A stretch of 64,000 bases of DNA from JAKRSE01 sp943369295 (lineage in GTDB: Bacteria > Armatimonadota > Fimbriimonadia > Fimbriimonadales > Fimbriimonadaceae). Below are positions 33,216 to 41,941 of the stretch, in pieces. Both the position numbers and the translations under genes were made by a program. Every line of letters starts with the position of its first letter. Position 1 is the first letter of the stretch. The notes beneath the pieces were generated by a model. It did no database searches. It was not told where the DNA came from and saw nothing but the letters and a program-made list of their open reading frames with translations. Location: positions 1-64,000 of the forward strand of contig CALRMU020000002.1 in the NCBI GenBank assembly GCA_943369295.1, written 5' to 3'.

Positions 33216-34595
33216 ATGAGCCAGAACACTCCCCTTAACCCTTCTCGAAGAGAATTTTTGACTGTGGCCGGTGGGCTGGCCGTCGGATCGATGCTTCCCG
33301 AATTCAGCATTCCCCACGTTCACAGCGGATCGGATGAAACCATCCAGGTCGCGCTTGTCGGCTGTGGCGGAAGAGGCAGCGGAGCCGCCATGAACGCCGC
33401 CAACGTTAAGGGCGGCGGCACCAAGCTGGTGGCTATGGCCGATGTTTTTCAGGATCGGCTGGACAGCAGCATCAAGAACATTAAAGAAGCCATGGGCGAC
33501 AAGATGGATGTGCCCAAGGACAGACAGTTTGTTGGCTTTGACGGCTACAAGAAAGCCATGGACGTGCTGAAGCCTGGCGACATTGTCATCCTTACCACTC
33601 CTCCCGCTTTTCGATGGGTTCACTTCCAGTACGCGATCAGCAAAAAGCTGAACGTCTTTATGGAGAAGCCCGTCACGGTTGATGGCCCCACCAGCAAGAG
33701 AATGCTCGAGCTCGGCAAGGTGGCTGACGCCGCCGGCCTCAAGGTCGGAGTCGGACTGATGTCTCGCCACGCCAAGGGTCTTCAGGAACTGCACAAGCGC
33801 GTTCAGGATGGCGAAATTGGCGACATTACTTTTATGCGCGGCTACCGAATGCACGGTCCGGCTGCAACTTTTGAATCCACTCCCAAGCCAGATGGCATGA
33901 CCCACCTTGAGTACCAGATTCGAAGGTTCCACAGCTTCTTGTGGGCCAGCGGCGGCTGCTTCAACGACTTTTACATTCACCACATCGACCACCTTTCTTG
34001 GATGAAGAATGGCTGGCCGGTTAAGGCTCAGGCTTTGGGTGGCAGGCACTACAAGCAGAACGATGCTGGACTGCCTTTTGTCGACCAGAACTTTGACACC
34101 TATGCGGTGGAGTACACCTTTGAAGACGGCACCAAGATGTTCTTTGATGGCCGCTGTGTAAATGGGGCCAAGGGAATCTTCTCCAGCTATCTGCACGGAA
34201 CCAAGGGTTCTGCCATTGCGGCTCGTGCCAACGACTGCGGCGGACCTTCTGCCACCTTCAAGGGACAGAACATGGATCCGGCCAACCAGATCTGGGTTTC
34301 AACCGACCGAACCAACCCCTACCAGAACGAGTGGGATGCTTTGGTTGATGCGATTAGGAACAACAAGAAGCACAGCGAAACCGAGACCGGCGTCTACGCC
34401 AGCTTGGTGAGCAGCATGGGACGCATGGCTGCCCACACGGGTCAGGAAGTGACTATCGAGATGATCCTTAATGGAGATCACGAGTTTGCTCCTAACGTGG
34501 ATAAGCTGAGCTTCAGCGGAGACGCTCCTTTGATGCCTGGTGCTGATGGACGCTATCCCATCCCTCGCCCTGGTCAGATGACTCGAGAGTTCTAA
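33216..34595 (+). CDS. Tat-exported Gfo/Idh/MocA-family oxidoreductase
   Basis: The 459-residue product starts with a twin-arginine signal (SRREFLTVAGGLAVGSML). It has a Rossmann domain (VALVGCGGRGSGAAMNA), the MEKPV motif with the catalytic Lys (FMEKPVTVDGP) and a C-terminal GFO_IDH_MocA_C-like domain (about 180-400). Such exported members oxidise or rearrange sugars with a tightly bound NAD(P) in the periplasm. They are abundant in Planctomycetota and Armatimonadota. Substrate unknown. An intrinsic terminator follows, and a second copy of the last codons survives at 35797, the trace of a lost paralogue. Confidence 0.92.
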   Translation: MSQNTPLNPSRREFLTVAGGLAVGSMLPEFSIPHVHSGSDETIQVALVGCGGRGSGAAMNAANVKGGGTKLVAMADVFQDRLDSSIKNIKEAMGDKMDVPKDRQFVGFDGYKKAMDVLKPGDIVILTTPPAFRWVHFQYAISKKLNVFMEKPVTVDGPTSKRMLELGKVADAAGLKVGVGLMSRHAKGLQELHKRVQDGEIGDITFMRGYRMHGPAATFESTPKPDGMTHLEYQIRRFHSFLWASGGCFNDFYIHHIDHLSWMKNGWPVKAQALGGRHYKQNDAGLPFVDQNFDTYAVEYTFEDGTKMFFDGRCVNGAKGIFSSYLHGTKGSAIAARANDCGGPSATFKGQNMDPANQIWVSTDRTNPYQNEWDALVDAIRNNKKHSETETGVYASLVSSMGRMAAHTGQEVTIEMILNGDHEFAPNVDKLSFSGDAPLMPGADGRYPIPRPGQMTREF

Positions 34596-34618
34596 GGGAT
34601 TCTCTCGGTTCGGTTAAG

Positions 34619-34653
34619 GTGGCTGTCTCCTCATCGGGGTAGCCACTTTTTTT
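34619..34653 (+). terminator. intrinsic terminator of the Gfo/Idh gene
   Basis: GTGGCT (34619-34624) pairs with AGCCAC (34641-34646) with a further CC/GG inside, followed by seven T. Confidence 0.85.
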
Positions 34654-34812
34654 GTTTCATTCAGGCTATGTCTGTGTTATAGTATAGATTGCTGGATTAA
34701 TGAGTTTGCCCAAAAATTGTGGACGTTAATACTGCTGATTCTGTAGCGAAAATTAAGGCTTCTTTCTGGCACTTCTTCAAGAGTCCGCTAACCACAGGAT
34801 AGAGTTAGAATC

Positions 34813-35706
34813 ATGAGTTTCTTTGCTGCCGTACTTTGTTTCGCAATAACCTCGAATGAGACGATTGAAAAACCCACAGATTCAGAGTTCTTGCGGCTGT
34901 TTTCTCGAATGGGCTTTACTCGATACAGCACAAGTCAGGATTCCGTTGGTTTTCCGGTAAAGAGGCTCAAGTTGGGAGCAAATGAGTTCTTTTTAACTTG
35001 GGACAGCTATTTGACAGAGGACTTGAGTGCAACTTACGTTGACGAGGGCCGCGCGCAAATAGAGTTTGACCTACCCACCCCTCTGCCTAAAATGGCTTTT
35101 GCCAATTGGATGAAGAGAGAGGGACTGGAGCAGATCTCAGGTTCATCACTGATCGGAGGAAGGATTAAACTTTCCTTTGTTTTGTTTGATAAGAAGACCA
35201 CTTGGTCAACGCTGAACCAAAGAACCATTCAGTTTCTCACAGGCGCAGAGAAAGTCAAGATCCTAGTGGAAAGTTTGGGGGGGAAAGTGTCTTCAAGCAT
35301 CAATCAATTCGGAACAGCAAAATATGATCCGCATTTTCGAATTGATTGGATTGAGCGGGGTGATTTGGAGTACCTGCGAAAGCATATGGGTTGGAAGGAT
35401 GTCGAAAAACCTGTCGGTGATCTTGGGCAGCAAGTGCCTATTCAAGTTGGCAAAGTTCCTGTGTATGTTAGTGGGATGGGAGCTACGAACCAGCTTTTTG
35501 TTGCTACTAGGGTAATACCTGACATGGCAAAAGTCGAGAAATTTCTGGAGTCGGGAAGATCAATCAAATGGGCGGATGGATCAGTCACAACCTCTATGGT
35601 CAGACTCTACAGCACGCATCGTCTCCCTCATGGCTTGACAGCCGGGTTATTGATTGATGCCATTCAAGAGTTCGCAGGCAGGGTCGAAGGCTTGGATATT
35701 TTGTAG
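34813..35706 (+). CDS. hypothetical protein between a Gfo/Idh gene and its relic
   Basis: The 297-residue product has a weak N-terminal hydrophobic stretch (MSFFAAVLCFAI) that may be a short signal peptide. No named domain is recognised. The composition is mixed alpha/beta with KTTWSTLNQRTIQFLTGAEK in the middle and VATRVIPDMAKVEKFLES near the end. The gene is AT-richer than its neighbours and sits exactly between the complete Gfo/Idh gene and the duplicated 3' end of that gene, so it may have arrived with the rearrangement that removed the second copy. Confidence 0.6.
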   Translation: MSFFAAVLCFAITSNETIEKPTDSEFLRLFSRMGFTRYSTSQDSVGFPVKRLKLGANEFFLTWDSYLTEDLSATYVDEGRAQIEFDLPTPLPKMAFANWMKREGLEQISGSSLIGGRIKLSFVLFDKKTTWSTLNQRTIQFLTGAEKVKILVESLGGKVSSSINQFGTAKYDPHFRIDWIERGDLEYLRKHMGWKDVEKPVGDLGQQVPIQVGKVPVYVSGMGATNQLFVATRVIPDMAKVEKFLESGRSIKWADGSVTTSMVRLYSTHRLPHGLTAGLLIDAIQEFAGRVEGLDIL

Positions 35707-35796
35707 CTTGTGAGATCATCTCCCTTTCACCTGGCCGAGTTTTGGCTTTCGGGGGTCAAACTGTAGTTCACAGGCTTTTAGTACAGAGATTGTTGG

Positions 35797-35877
35797 CGCT
35801 ATCCCATCCCCCGCCCCGGTCAGATGACTCGAGAGTTCTAAGGGATACTCTTGGTTCGATTAAGGTGGCTGCCTCCT
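35797..35877 (+). pseudogene. relic of the 3' end of a second Gfo/Idh gene
   Basis: These 81 bases match 34551-34631 with six mismatches. They include the last 14 codons (RYPIPRPGQMTREF), the stop codon and the start of the terminator. Within the coding part both differences are silent (CCT to CCC, proline), while the other four lie after the stop. The second terminator arm and T-run are missing. The pattern points to a tandem paralogue that was kept by selection for some time and then deleted. Confidence 0.85.
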
Positions 35878-35932
35878 GTCTTCTGCCTTCCTTCTTCACT
35901 CTTTGTCCCCTTTGCCCTTCATAATCAAGCAG

Positions 35933-36277
35933 ATGCTTGAATGGGAAGCGACAGATAACTTTGGCAACCTGATGGTCGCCAAATCGGAAGCAGAGACCTT
36001 GGCCGAACTGAAGGAAGACCTTCAGAGCTTGGTGGAAGAAGCTCTGCATCGCACACCAAGCGGAGCCGCCTTTGCTGTTGATGTCGCCTATGGAGAGATT
36101 GCTGCTCCAGACGGAAACGCCGTCACCCATATTCTCCAGATTCCCCTGCTTGCCAAGCTCAAGGCAGAAGGTCAGTCGGCCGAAGAGATTGAAGGTTCTT
36201 TAATCGATGAACTTTCACAAATCTTCGCTGGCATTGCTGGGTGCGATGCCAAGGCACAGGGGCCATGGGAGTTTTGA
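35933..36277 (+). CDS. small hypothetical protein
   Basis: The product is 114 residues from the ATG at 35933 (MLEWEATDNFGNLMVAKSEA). A TTG at 35903 would add ten residues, but it has no ribosome binding site. The first 50 residues have the shape of HicB-like or DUF1902-like small folds (ETLAELKEDLQSLVEEALHR), yet no DNA-binding segment follows. The C-terminal part is helical (GQSAEEIEGSLIDELSQI). Function unknown. It converges on hpf, with a 10-bp hairpin between them. Confidence 0.6.
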   Translation: MLEWEATDNFGNLMVAKSEAETLAELKEDLQSLVEEALHRTPSGAAFAVDVAYGEIAAPDGNAVTHILQIPLLAKLKAEGQSAEEIEGSLIDELSQIFAGIAGCDAKAQGPWEF

Positions 36278-36310
36278 GTCCCTGCCGTAAGGGAATCCTA
36301 TAAATCAACC

Positions 36311-36342
36311 TGGCCGGACCTGTATCGAGGGTGGTCCGGCCA
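36311..36342. terminator. possible bidirectional terminator hairpin
   Basis: TGGCCGGACC (36311-36320) pairs perfectly with GGTCCGGCCA (36333-36342) between two convergent genes. There is no T-run on either side, so it would be a weak or Rho-assisted terminator. Confidence 0.5.
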
Positions 36343-36415
36343 AAGCTGATGCGGGCATTATTTCAGTTTCTGTAACAGTCACCTCCATCATTCAATTCGT
36401 TCTTTCTTTGCTGAC

Positions 36416-36958
36416 TCAACTCTCTGGCGAAAGGAGTCCAAAAGTGCCGTCTGTGCGCCTATACAGCAGCTGCATCACGCCCGTCCGATCTTCTTTGAAG
36501 AGAAAGAAGGGGTGGCCAAGAAGCTCCATTTGCAGCAGAGCTTCTTCTTCTGACATCGGCTTCATGAAAAAGGTCTTCCTTTGAGTGATCCTCAGGCCGT
36601 CGGAATCATCTTCCTCCACCTCGACCTCAATCACTTCCGTCGGCAGGTGCTTGCCACCTCGACGCCTGTGATCTTTGGCCAAGCGGCCCCGTGCTTTCTT
36701 CAGTCGGTTTTCCAGCTTGTCGGCCACAAGGTCAATGGCAGCGCGGACGCTTTCGTCCCTTTCCTCTCCTCTTAGGGTCAGGCCGTCGGCAAAGACGGTG
36801 ACCTGAATGAGGTGAGTCTGCTTTTCTGCTGTGTGGACGATTTCGACCCTTTGGGCCGGACCGAAGAAACGGTCGAGTCGGGAGAGCTTCTTTGAAGCGT
36901 AGTCGCGGTCGTGGGAAGAAAGGTTCCCTTCTGCGTTTCGGACGAGCATTTCCATCAT
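36416..36958 (-). CDS. hpf: ribosome hibernation promoting factor, long form
   Basis: The product is 180 residues. An N-terminal S30AE domain (about 1-105, MEMLVRNAEGNLSSHDRDYA then LSRLDRFFGPAQRVEIV) and a C-terminal dimerisation domain (about 118-178, ITQRKTFFMKPMSEEEALLQ then HPFFLFKEDRTG) make it the long HPF that pairs 70S ribosomes into inactive 100S dimers in stationary phase. I chose the ATG at 36956-36958 because AGGAGG lies eight bases before it; a longer frame to 36982 would run through that ribosome binding site. Confidence 0.95.
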   Translation of the reverse strand: MMEMLVRNAEGNLSSHDRDYASKKLSRLDRFFGPAQRVEIVHTAEKQTHLIQVTVFADGLTLRGEERDESVRAAIDLVADKLENRLKKARGRLAKDHRRRGGKHLPTEVIEVEVEEDDSDGLRITQRKTFFMKPMSEEEALLQMELLGHPFFLFKEDRTGVMQLLYRRTDGTFGLLSPES

Positions 36959-37260
36959 ATGCGGATGCCTCCTACAATTCATTCTAGGACAGATTTCTGA
37001 GATCTGCTGCGTTTAACCTTTTTTTAATCTTGCCATTTGAAGTGCAGAATGATTTGCAGGGAAGCAGCCTGGTCTGCCGCATCGGCCGCCTCGTGACCCT
37101 GCAAACGCCCGAAACGCCTGTAAGTTCAAGACAGCCGGTCTATCCCTGAACTTTCATCCCGTCTTGAATGGGTCTTTATAAAGAATCCTTCAAGATTCCG
37201 GTACTTTCTTGACCCGGCCCCTGTGAGTGGGTCAGAGTAGAGCCTCAGCGACTCGACACC

Positions 37261-38142
37261 ATGGCGATTCCGCCCCTTCAATATCGCGCCGTCTTTATCA
37301 GCGACCTGCACTTGGGTTCGGCTGCCTGCAAGATTGATGAGTTCAATGAATTCCTCAATACGATTCACTGCGAATCGCTTTATCTTGTCGGAGACATTAT
37401 TGATGTGTGGATGGTGGTGAAGAAGGGCAAGTGGCGGCCCGAGCACACAACAGCGATCCGTCGACTTTTGGGCAAAAGCCAGCACAACTGCACCGTTTAT
37501 TACCTGCCGGGCAACCACGACACTTTCGCCCGCAACGTGGGTTCGCTGGAACTCGGCAGCATTAGGGTCGCGGATACATTTGTTCACGAAACTGCCGATG
37601 GAAAACGGCTTCTGGTCATTCACGGCGACCAGTTTGATGCTTCGGTTAAGAGCTTTACCCTCGCCTTTGTAGGAGCCTGGGCTTACGAAGCCAGCACTAT
37701 GATTCGGCTGGCCACTCGCAAGCCCAAAAGCGGTTCTGGCAAGCTCAAAAAGTCATTCAAAAAGCTCATCAGCATTATGGGCAAGTACGAAGAAAAGCTT
37801 GTCCTCGCCGCCCAAACCGAAGACTGCGAAGGCGTGATCTGCGGCCACATTCACCGGCCCGACCTCACAACGATCGATGACGTGATTTACGGCAATACGG
37901 GCGACTGGGTAGAGAGCTGCACCTGCATTGTCGAGCATTTCGACGGCAGGCTGGAGCTGCTGACCTGGGACAAGATGAAGCGCCTGGCAGCCATTGAAAC
38001 GGGTCAGCCGCTTGATGAAGCCGAAGCCAGCCCGACGCAGAACGCTCCCTATCACTTTTTGAGCAAAGTGGGCCGCAGGCGCAGTCCCCGGACTTACAGC
38101 AGAACATCCCTGAAGTCTCTGCTGAGCCGAAGGGTACGCTAG
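37261..38142 (+). CDS. LpxH-like UDP-diacylglucosamine pyrophosphatase / metallophosphoesterase
   Basis: The 293-residue product has the metallophosphoesterase motifs SDLHLG (14-19), GDIID (44-48), GNHD (84-87), HGDQ (121-124) and GHIHRPD, in the COG2908 arrangement. Family members cleave UDP-2,3-diacylglucosamine in lipid A synthesis. Many homologues outside Proteobacteria have an unknown envelope role, and no lpx gene is near. It heads a three-gene run with a membrane protein and a GT28 glycosyltransferase, which suggests glycolipid or envelope work. The C-terminal 45 residues are basic (GRRRSPRTYSRTSLKSLLSR) and not part of the core fold. Confidence 0.85.
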   Translation: MAIPPLQYRAVFISDLHLGSAACKIDEFNEFLNTIHCESLYLVGDIIDVWMVVKKGKWRPEHTTAIRRLLGKSQHNCTVYYLPGNHDTFARNVGSLELGSIRVADTFVHETADGKRLLVIHGDQFDASVKSFTLAFVGAWAYEASTMIRLATRKPKSGSGKLKKSFKKLISIMGKYEEKLVLAAQTEDCEGVICGHIHRPDLTTIDDVIYGNTGDWVESCTCIVEHFDGRLELLTWDKMKRLAAIETGQPLDEAEASPTQNAPYHFLSKVGRRRSPRTYSRTSLKSLLSRRVR

Positions 38143-38174
38143 CCGACTGACCGGCAAGTCTGGTCTGAGTGGGC

Positions 38175-38978
38175 ATGCTGCCTCGACTGTTGGAACTGCT
38201 TGGCGTCCGAGCCTTCTACTGGGTGATGAGTCACCTGGCTGGCGAAAGAATGCTTCCAGCTTGGAACACAAAGGATTCCAACGAGTGGAATCGCGAGAAG
38301 GTCTCGGAAGTTAAAGAAGGCGCTCGCTACTTTCTTATAGCCAACATTCTCAGGGCGGGAATCTACGTTTTTCCCATGATGGCGGCAGTAAAAGAGCACG
38401 CCGAGATTCCTTACTGGACGATGGTCGTCATCGTCGGTTTTCATTTTCTCTGCATCATTCTTGAAACCTACAAGAGCATGCTGTGTAAAAAGCATGACAA
38501 GTCGCTGGAGGCTGGCTTATGGCAGGAAGGTCATCCTGCTGACCCGCCCGACATCAGGCTTTCTCACAAAATGGATTGGTACTTTGCCCCGCGAAGGTTT
38601 GAGACAGAGCTTCTCTACCGAGCTATTGGGGTGGAAGCCTTTAAGAACATTGTCACTCTTTATATCGACAACACCCGCTTGACTAAAGAAGACAGAGAGA
38701 ATGGCAAAAAAGCAAGCTACCTTAGAGGCGGATCGAAACAGGAAAAAATTCAGTTTGTGAGAGATACCCGAGTCGCTGAGACGATTCATTTCTGCGCTCT
38801 CTTAATCAATGTCCCTGTTTTTATAGAAGGAATTGTGCTTGGTCTGCCTTCTGTCGTTTGGTTTATTCTTCCTGTGCTGATTCTTGATGTCTACCTGGTG
38901 CTTTTACAGCGGGCCCATAGACTAAGAATGTGGCCTTTTATTGTGCGTACTAGGAGCTTAGATGCCCGAGAAGCTTGA
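38175..38978 (+). CDS. hypothetical multi-span membrane protein
   Basis: The product is about 267 residues (a GTG at 38169 would add two). Hydrophobic segments lie near residues 52-72, 80-102, 202-222 and 224-244, with a charged cytoplasmic-looking loop between (DWYFAPRRFETELLYRAIGV). No family recognised. It follows the LpxH-like gene by about 30 bases and overlaps the glycosyltransferase start by 17 bases, so it probably belongs to the same envelope function, perhaps acting on or moving the lipid made by the glycosyltransferase. Confidence 0.7.
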   Translation: MLPRLLELLGVRAFYWVMSHLAGERMLPAWNTKDSNEWNREKVSEVKEGARYFLIANILRAGIYVFPMMAAVKEHAEIPYWTMVVIVGFHFLCIILETYKSMLCKKHDKSLEAGLWQEGHPADPPDIRLSHKMDWYFAPRRFETELLYRAIGVEAFKNIVTLYIDNTRLTKEDRENGKKASYLRGGSKQEKIQFVRDTRVAETIHFCALLINVPVFIEGIVLGLPSVVWFILPVLILDVYLVLLQRAHRLRMWPFIVRTRSLDAREA

Positions 38979-40098
38979 TTATCTGATTCTGAGTGCTTCG
39001 ACCGGAAACGGACACATTTCTGCCGCCAAAGCTTTGGAGGACGAATGCCGTTCTCGCGGATTGAAGGTGCGGAATGAGGATGTTCTTGACTTCACTCAGA
39101 AGGGGTTTAAAGCCTGGTACCGGGGTGGCTACGAACTTTTGGTCAAGCGCGCCCCTGAGCGTTGGGGTGACATTTACGAATCAAGCGACAAGCCTGGGGT
39201 TCCTTACGAATTCCAGACGGTTCTTGATAAGACCTTCTGCAAGCCGATTGATGAAATGATGGAGCAGGGACAGCCCAAGTGGGTTTTGGTCACCCACTCG
39301 CTTCCTCAGCCCCGTATTCATTTAGCTCGGCACCTTTCTCCTGGTGTGAGATTGGCGGTTGTGGTGACCGACCTTTACCCTCACCTTATGTGGTTAAGAG
39401 GAGAGCCAGATCACTTTTTTGTTCCTGATGAATGGTCGGCAGAAAGGCTTGCGGAAAGGTATCCGGAATCAGTAGGAAGAACCTCTGTTACCGGTATTCC
39501 GATTTCTCCAGTTTTTGCCAGAACTCTTTCGGTGGATGATGCCAAAAAACTGAAGGGTTTTGATACAGAACGGCCTCTTATTCTTTTAACTGCCGGAGGA
39601 ATTGGCGCTGGCCCAATGAAGCCGATTCTTCAGCAGTGGGCAGATTCTAAACAGCCGATGCAGGTGGTAATTGTCTGTGGCAGAAACGCTTCTGCCCGCC
39701 GACGCCTGGCCATGGCGGCCATTAAGTTAGAAAGGCCGGGTGAGTTCGATATCCAGATTTTGGGCCACATCAAGGCTCCCCAGATGGCAGGCTTAATGCA
39801 TGCCTGCGACCTGCTTGTTTCAAAGCCAGGCGGCTTAACCACCACTGAGGCCCTGGCCGCTGGCTGCCCATTTTTGGTCGCAGACCCCTTTATGATTCCG
39901 GGGCAGGAAGAAGGCAACGCCGAGTTTCTGGTTCAAGAAGGGATCGGCGTTCGGGCAACGACGGCCAGCGAGGCTGCCGTGAAGGCTCTGGAGTTGATCA
40001 AGGAGCCGGCCAAGCTTGCGGATATGCGCCAGAGGGCTCTGGCCCATTCGAAGCCTCATGCGGCCCGGCAGATCATCGAGATTCTTGAGGGGCTGTAG
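38962..40098 (+). CDS. GT28 glycosyltransferase, MGDG-synthase / UgtP-like
   Basis: The 378-residue product has the two Rossmann halves of the GT-B fold. The N-terminal half is of the MGDG_synth type (LILSASTGNGHISAAKALED, with VTDLYPHLMWL in the acceptor lobe). The C-terminal half has nucleotide-sugar motifs ILLTAGGIGAGPMKPIL and LVSKPGGLTTTEALAAG. Relatives transfer glucose or galactose to diacylglycerol to make membrane glycolipids. It lies downstream of the LpxH-like and membrane genes with a 17-base overlap, supporting a lipid role. Confidence 0.9.
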   Translation: MPEKLDYLILSASTGNGHISAAKALEDECRSRGLKVRNEDVLDFTQKGFKAWYRGGYELLVKRAPERWGDIYESSDKPGVPYEFQTVLDKTFCKPIDEMMEQGQPKWVLVTHSLPQPRIHLARHLSPGVRLAVVVTDLYPHLMWLRGEPDHFFVPDEWSAERLAERYPESVGRTSVTGIPISPVFARTLSVDDAKKLKGFDTERPLILLTAGGIGAGPMKPILQQWADSKQPMQVVIVCGRNASARRRLAMAAIKLERPGEFDIQILGHIKAPQMAGLMHACDLLVSKPGGLTTTEALAAGCPFLVADPFMIPGQEEGNAEFLVQEGIGVRATTASEAAVKALELIKEPAKLADMRQRALAHSKPHAARQIIEILEGL

Positions 40099-40138
40099 AG
40101 GCCTTAGGCGGATGTCGGACCGGGTTTTTTAGAGATCG

Positions 40139-40345
40139 TTCGTGGGTTTCACCCACGCCACCCAAACTCTCTAGACATTTGGAAATTCTGGGTGGCAGGG
40201 GCAGCGCCCCTGGACGCAAAGCTGTGGGCATCACAGCGAATCAGCCTGCTGACGGTCGGGAAAGGTCTACTTCAAACTCGACATTCCCGACCCACCGCTC
40301 GTTCCTCACGGATGGGATCGGGGCACCCAAGACCCTGGCTCAATT
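40139..40345. repeat. mosaic hairpin repeat, inverted relative to the copies at 274 and 687
   Basis: It contains CGTGGGTTTCACCCACGCCACCC (starting 40141), GGGTGGCAGGGGCAGCGCCCC (about 40190-40210), and at the right end the reverse complement of the GGTGCCCCGATCCCATCCG module (ending near 40330). The same modules occur in another order and orientation near 1-1072, showing module shuffling. No gene is present in this 408-base gap. Confidence 0.75.
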
Positions 40346-40374
40346 CAAGCCTAGTCCGAATCTTGCCTTGTGCC

Positions 40375-40470
40375 ACTGGCATCGCCAGTGCTCGTTCCCC
40401 CAACTTTGAAAATCAGCGATTCGCGACCCCATCAAAAGCTACGATCCGAGTCTCCACTGGCGCTGCCAGT
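40375..40470. repeat. two ACTGGC-NNN-GCCAGT hairpins
   Basis: ACTGGCATCGCCAGT (40375-40389) and ACTGGCGCTGCCAGT (40456-40470), each flanked by GTGCC or GGCAC, are members of the palindrome family also found at 19096 and 53210. They lie just downstream of argG. Confidence 0.75.
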
Positions 40471-40506
40471 GGCACGGCTGACCGGTGGAGCAGCAGCCTA
40501 CTCAGC

Positions 40507-41847
40507 CTAGCCCTCAGAAGAACCAGAATCCAGACCCAAAGCCGGGATTCCAGCCGTGCCCTGCAAAGCCGACTGCCGCGAGTAGCCCATCAGCTTCTCT
40601 CTCGTATCCTGAATATCCAGGTTCCTCATGGCAAGCTGGCCGATCCTATCTTCGGGGCCAAACTCTCCTTCGCCGCTTTCCATGCTCAGCTTCTCGGGGT
40701 GGTAGCCGAGGGCTGGGCCAGTGGTATCGAGAATTGAATAATCATCGCCTCGCCTAAGCTGCAAAGTGACCTCTCCCGTCACCAAAGATCCGATCCAGCG
40801 GATCAGGGAATCACGGATCATGAGGGCCTGAGGGTCGAACCATCGGCCTTCGTAAAGTAGCCGCCCCAGGCGACGACCCATTGATCTGTAGTTCTCAACG
40901 GCACCTTCGTTATGGATCGCGTTGACCAGCCTTTCGTAGGCGGCGAAGAGCAGAGCCATGCCAGGAGCTTCGTAAATTCCTCGGCTCTTGGCTTCAATAA
41001 TTCGGTTCTCAATCTGGTCGCTGCAGCCCAGGCCATGGCGGCCACCGATCTCGTTGGCCTTATAGACCAAAGCCACCTGATCGCTGAACTCCTCTCCATT
41101 AATGGCGACGGGCCAGCCTTCGTGGAACCTAATCGTCACGGTTTCTGTGGCGATTTCGACGCTAGGGTCCCAGTACTTGGCGCACATGATCGGCTCAACG
41201 ATCTCGATTCCTCGGTTGAGGAATTCAAGATCCTTGGCCTCGTGGGTGGCTCCCCAAATGTTGGCGTCGGTGGAATATGCCTTTTCTTTTTTGTCTCGGT
41301 AGGGCAGGTTTCTGGCTTCCAAAAACTCGCTCATTTCTTTTCGGCCGCCTAGCTCTGTCACAAACTGTCGGTCGAGCCAAGGCTTGTAAATGCGCAGATC
41401 GGGGTTGGCCAGCAGGCCGTAGCGGTAGAACCTTTCGATGTCGTTTCCTTTGTAGGTGCTGCCGTCTCCCCAGATGTCAACGCCATCCTCCTGCATTGCC
41501 TTGACCAGCAGAGTCCCGGTGACGGCGCGGCCGATTGGAGTGGTGTTGAAGTAGGTTTTTCCGCCGCTGGTGATGTGAAAGGCACCACACATAAGGGCGA
41601 CCAGCCCTTCGCGGACCATCTCTGGCCGGCAGTCGACGAGTCGTGCCTTCTCAGCTCCGTAATCGATAGCTCGCTGGGGCACCGAATCCACATCGGTCTC
41701 ATCGTACTGGCCCAGCAGACCCGTGTAGCAGTAGGGTTTTGCTCCCTTTTCCCTCATCCAGGCCACGGCCACCGAGGTATCGAGTCCGCCCGAGAAGGCG
41801 ATTCCGACTTTTTCTCCGATGGGCAGCTGGGTGAGGATGCGAGACAT
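40507..41847 (-). CDS. argG: argininosuccinate synthase
   Basis: The 446-residue product matches the longer E. coli-type ArgG subgroup in length. The ATP PP-motif is FSGGLDTS (18-25). Other conserved strings are TSGGKTYFNTTPIGRAVTGT, GDGSTYKGNDIERF and EIGGRHGLGCSDQIENRII. It joins citrulline and aspartate using ATP in arginine synthesis (cytoplasm). No other arg genes are nearby. Its C-terminal tail runs to a Ser/Gly-rich end next to the hairpin repeats. Confidence 0.96.
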   Translation of the reverse strand: MSRILTQLPIGEKVGIAFSGGLDTSVAVAWMREKGAKPYCYTGLLGQYDETDVDSVPQRAIDYGAEKARLVDCRPEMVREGLVALMCGAFHITSGGKTYFNTTPIGRAVTGTLLVKAMQEDGVDIWGDGSTYKGNDIERFYRYGLLANPDLRIYKPWLDRQFVTELGGRKEMSEFLEARNLPYRDKKEKAYSTDANIWGATHEAKDLEFLNRGIEIVEPIMCAKYWDPSVEIATETVTIRFHEGWPVAINGEEFSDQVALVYKANEIGGRHGLGCSDQIENRIIEAKSRGIYEAPGMALLFAAYERLVNAIHNEGAVENYRSMGRRLGRLLYEGRWFDPQALMIRDSLIRWIGSLVTGEVTLQLRRGDDYSILDTTGPALGYHPEKLSMESGEGEFGPEDRIGQLAMRNLDIQDTREKLMGYSRQSALQGTAGIPALGLDSGSSEG

Positions 41848-41941
41848 GACCCTGAGTTTACTTAGGGCCGGTCACGGGGTCTGGGAGGGAGGGGTGTAGG
41901 GCTCTTCCCAGTCGTGTCAGTCGAACTTGATCTCCGCCCAG

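Noticed and set aside
40192..40757. Plus-strand frames of 90 and 181 residues overlapping the end of argG
   Set aside because: They are antisense to the conserved C-terminal part of ArgG and start in the hairpin repeats.
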